Of a stretch of DNA of 23,611 nucleotides, positions 1-23,611 are shown piece by piece (within the stretch, counting starts at the first letter, position 1; every line of letters begins with the position of its first letter). Below the pieces are notes generated by a model. It saw nothing but the letters and a program-made list of their open reading frames with translations. It had not been told where the DNA came from and did not search any database. The position numbers and the translations under genes were made by a program. The stretch is from the NCBI GenBank assembly GCA_000969725.1, contig JXSR01S016012.1. The stretch is one strand, 5' to 3'. Source of the stretch: Ophiothrix spiculata. Its lineage: Eukaryota > Echinodermata > Ophiuroidea > Amphilepidida > Ophiotrichidae.

Positions 1-540
1 AAGAAATTAAACGGCATCATTAATTATTTTAAAATGTGTTGCTATTTCAATAAAACATAGATAGAAAATACAACCATCCATCGTCCCATGTTAATCATTG
101 AAATATTTGTATTTACCTTTGTTTTAAAATGAAACTTGCCATGCAAGCACGAGCATGTTATGTGTATGCGTACACGGAATTGCACAACGCACTACGCGAT
201 ACGCAGCGTGCAACTAGACGAGATTAATGAATGCGTATAAGTTACCAACTGTCCAATTAGATTTAAAATTTCAACGCGTACTTAACGCAGAGTGTATTAA
301 TTAACTTTAAGCATTTTGTTAAAAAGTAATAGTACAAAAAAAACCGTAAAATTGAGTGACAAGTTGTCCCCCCTTAAATTATTAATCCAGATGTAATCTT
401 CACATAGATTCTGATCCTTTAATACATTACATTTTTACAGCTGTGATTAAAAACTTCCATTGTAAAGTTCCTGAGTGATAGAACTTACACCGCATGATCA
501 AATTCAATGGAAAAATTGCACTTGCAACCTTCTTTTATAA
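1..540. other. Intron after the FF6-start exon; no gene seen
   Basis: No Prp40-like exon was found here on either strand, so the rest of FF6 lies outside the window. 140-300 is rich in ACGC/GCGT words. The rest is AT-rich with A and T runs. Confidence 0.6.
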
Positions 541-699
541 CAGAGATGCCAGTATGTATCACTGAAAAAACCATTTATCTTTCAAAAAACCTGAAAATGC
601 GGGTAAATTTTGGCAAAAAAGCTGAAAATATATAAAAACACGTAAATTTTGAGTAAAAAAACCTGAAATCCTGTTAAAACAGCAAAACTGACATCTCTG
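541..699. mobile_element. Small MITE with CAGAGATG ends
   Basis: CAGAGATGCCAGT on the left and ACTGACATCTCTG on the right, one mismatch over 13 bp, with TATAA directly on both outer sides (536-540 and 700-704), a possible 5-bp duplication. 159 bp. It lies 39 nt downstream of the donor of the 739-876 exon. Confidence 0.7.
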
Positions 700-726
700 T
701 ATAAGAACTTGTCCATATTTGGACTA

Positions 727-22440
<21,714 letters not shown>

Positions 22441-23039
22441 CTAGAAAAACAAATCATCACAAATTATGCTGTTATATGTGCTGGTATACAACATGTAAAA
22501 GGATTTACTACACCTCTTGAATATTTATAAGGTAAATACAGTCTTTTTAGCATGTTACCTTTTATAACAGACAATAAAATACTACAAACAAAACTTTTAA
22601 ATTTATTTATAGGTAAAATTAACAGATTATTTTGACATTTTACAGTAAAAAAAAAAACCACGTGGCTGTTGGCGGGAAAATATGGCCATAGATACGAGTC
22701 CTACATTGCGTGTTTTGATGTGCGTGCCTTTTTGCGCGGCAATAAGTACTGCGTGCGCGGGTGAACGCGTTGCGTTATGTTCTTGCATGAGCATTGAGCA
22801 CATTTGTTAAAATCCCGCAATAAACTTGTCAATATTGTAAACAAAGATCAAATAATTGAACATTGGTATTTTAGATTTCTTTCAATATTTACAAATAAGG
22901 AGCTTAAAATGGGATCTGAAAGTTGAGCAAAATACTTACCAATAATATCAATGACATAATAAGTTTTCATGTCTGATACCCAAGGTTTAGACCTCAAAAT
23001 GTATGAGTTTTAGGTCAAAATGTGTGATTTCTTCATTAA
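22441..23039. other. Intron upstream of the WW2 exon; WW1 exon not found
   Basis: Contains a GCGT/TGCG-rich patch at about 22675-22800 and a 12-A run near 22650. No reading frame resembles a first WW domain, so that exon should lie beyond 23611. Confidence 0.5.
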
Positions 23040-23425
23040 ACATGAGATTACTCCTTTTCAGTTTAGGTGAAAAAACATCATTTTTTTCGGGAAACGTAAC
23101 TGAAAAAACTAAAAAGTACAAGGAAAGCTTTTTCAACCATTATGTAAAGTATATCAAAATCTAGGATCGCTTTCTCATTTTTTAATTTAAGGTCCTAAAA
23201 TCAAAGATATTCATTAGTTTCTATCAAAATTGATGCAGATAAATGTCGGAAACGGCACATTTAACATGGTTTTCATTATATTTCGAAAAATTCGGCTTTA
23301 TTTGAAAAAATAAAAAATGAGATCCTAGATAGTTTTGTGCAGTTTCCAAAAAACGATATCTAATAAAATGGTAGTAACAATTTTTTTAGTTACTTTTCCC
23401 GAAAAATGTTCAAGCAAAATCACTG
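23040..23425. repeat. Imperfect palindrome in the intron upstream of the WW2 exon
   Basis: TTTTCGGGAAACGTAACT on the left pairs with AGTTACTTTTCCCGAAAA on the right, and CTAGGATCGCTTTCTCATTT with AAATGAGATCCTAG nearer the centre (about 23250). This suggests an old palindromic transposon; outer ends were not located. Confidence 0.5.
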
Positions 23426-23611
23426 TTTTTTGCTATTTTTTCCAAAAATGGCAATTTTTGAACCAAACCAATAGCATAAACAAATTCCTTGTCAAATTTC
23501 CTTTCTAGAAATGTATACATTTATATTCTGTGACTTAATATTTTTAGACTTATAAGCCAAAAAACAAATTCAAAATAAAAGCCTTAAGGGAGGTAGGAGC
23601 CTCGCAAAATT

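Overview
The window is animal (metazoan) genomic DNA carrying one protein-coding gene on the minus strand, cut off at both ends. Thirteen internal exons join through canonical GT-AG introns into a 1,779-nt, 593-codon open frame with every junction phase matching. The product is a Prp40 homologue (PRPF40A/B type, FBP11/HYPA family): second WW domain, acidic and Ala/Pro-rich linker, five FF domains and the start of a sixth. Prp40 proteins are U1 snRNP-associated splicing factors that bridge the 5' splice site and branch-point-bound SF1. The FF region is close to vertebrate PRPF40A as I remember it. That, the AT-rich introns and the mix of small DNA transposons suggest a marine invertebrate, possibly an echinoderm or hemichordate; the phylum is a guess.

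Layout, in gene order from high to low coordinates: 22441-23611 is the intron upstream of the WW2 exon. The WW2 exon is 22320-22440. A 28-nt exon (19120-19147) and two linker exons (16518-16758, 14345-14547) follow. FF domains are encoded by 12551-12650, 10844-10908, 9217-9289, 7185-7536, 5995-6128, 3868-3982, 2949-3040, 2237-2353 and 739-876. The first WW exon, start codon, rest of FF6 and basic C-terminus lie outside. No second gene, rRNA or tRNA is evident.

The introns (about 90% of the window) are filled with short non-autonomous DNA transposons recognisable by terminal inverted repeats and, often, target duplications: hAT-like (8-bp duplications), TTAA-flanked piggyBac-like, TA-flanked Tc1/mariner-like and several unassigned families, plus one decayed transposase-bearing mariner-type element. 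Several are nested.

Most unusual: (1) the exon/intron boundary of the 10844-10908 exon is tandemly repeated six times, so the gene of a U1-associated splicing factor carries an array of 5' splice sites, and all but the first lead at once to a stop codon; (2) a roughly 700-bp fold-back element made of inverted arrays of a CTCGCTAGTCCGA repeat sits inside a hAT-like element; (3) decayed partial duplicates of two exons lie in neighbouring introns, one split by a palindromic transposon; (4) transposon ends lie within about 40 nt downstream of the 5' splice sites of seven of the thirteen exons.
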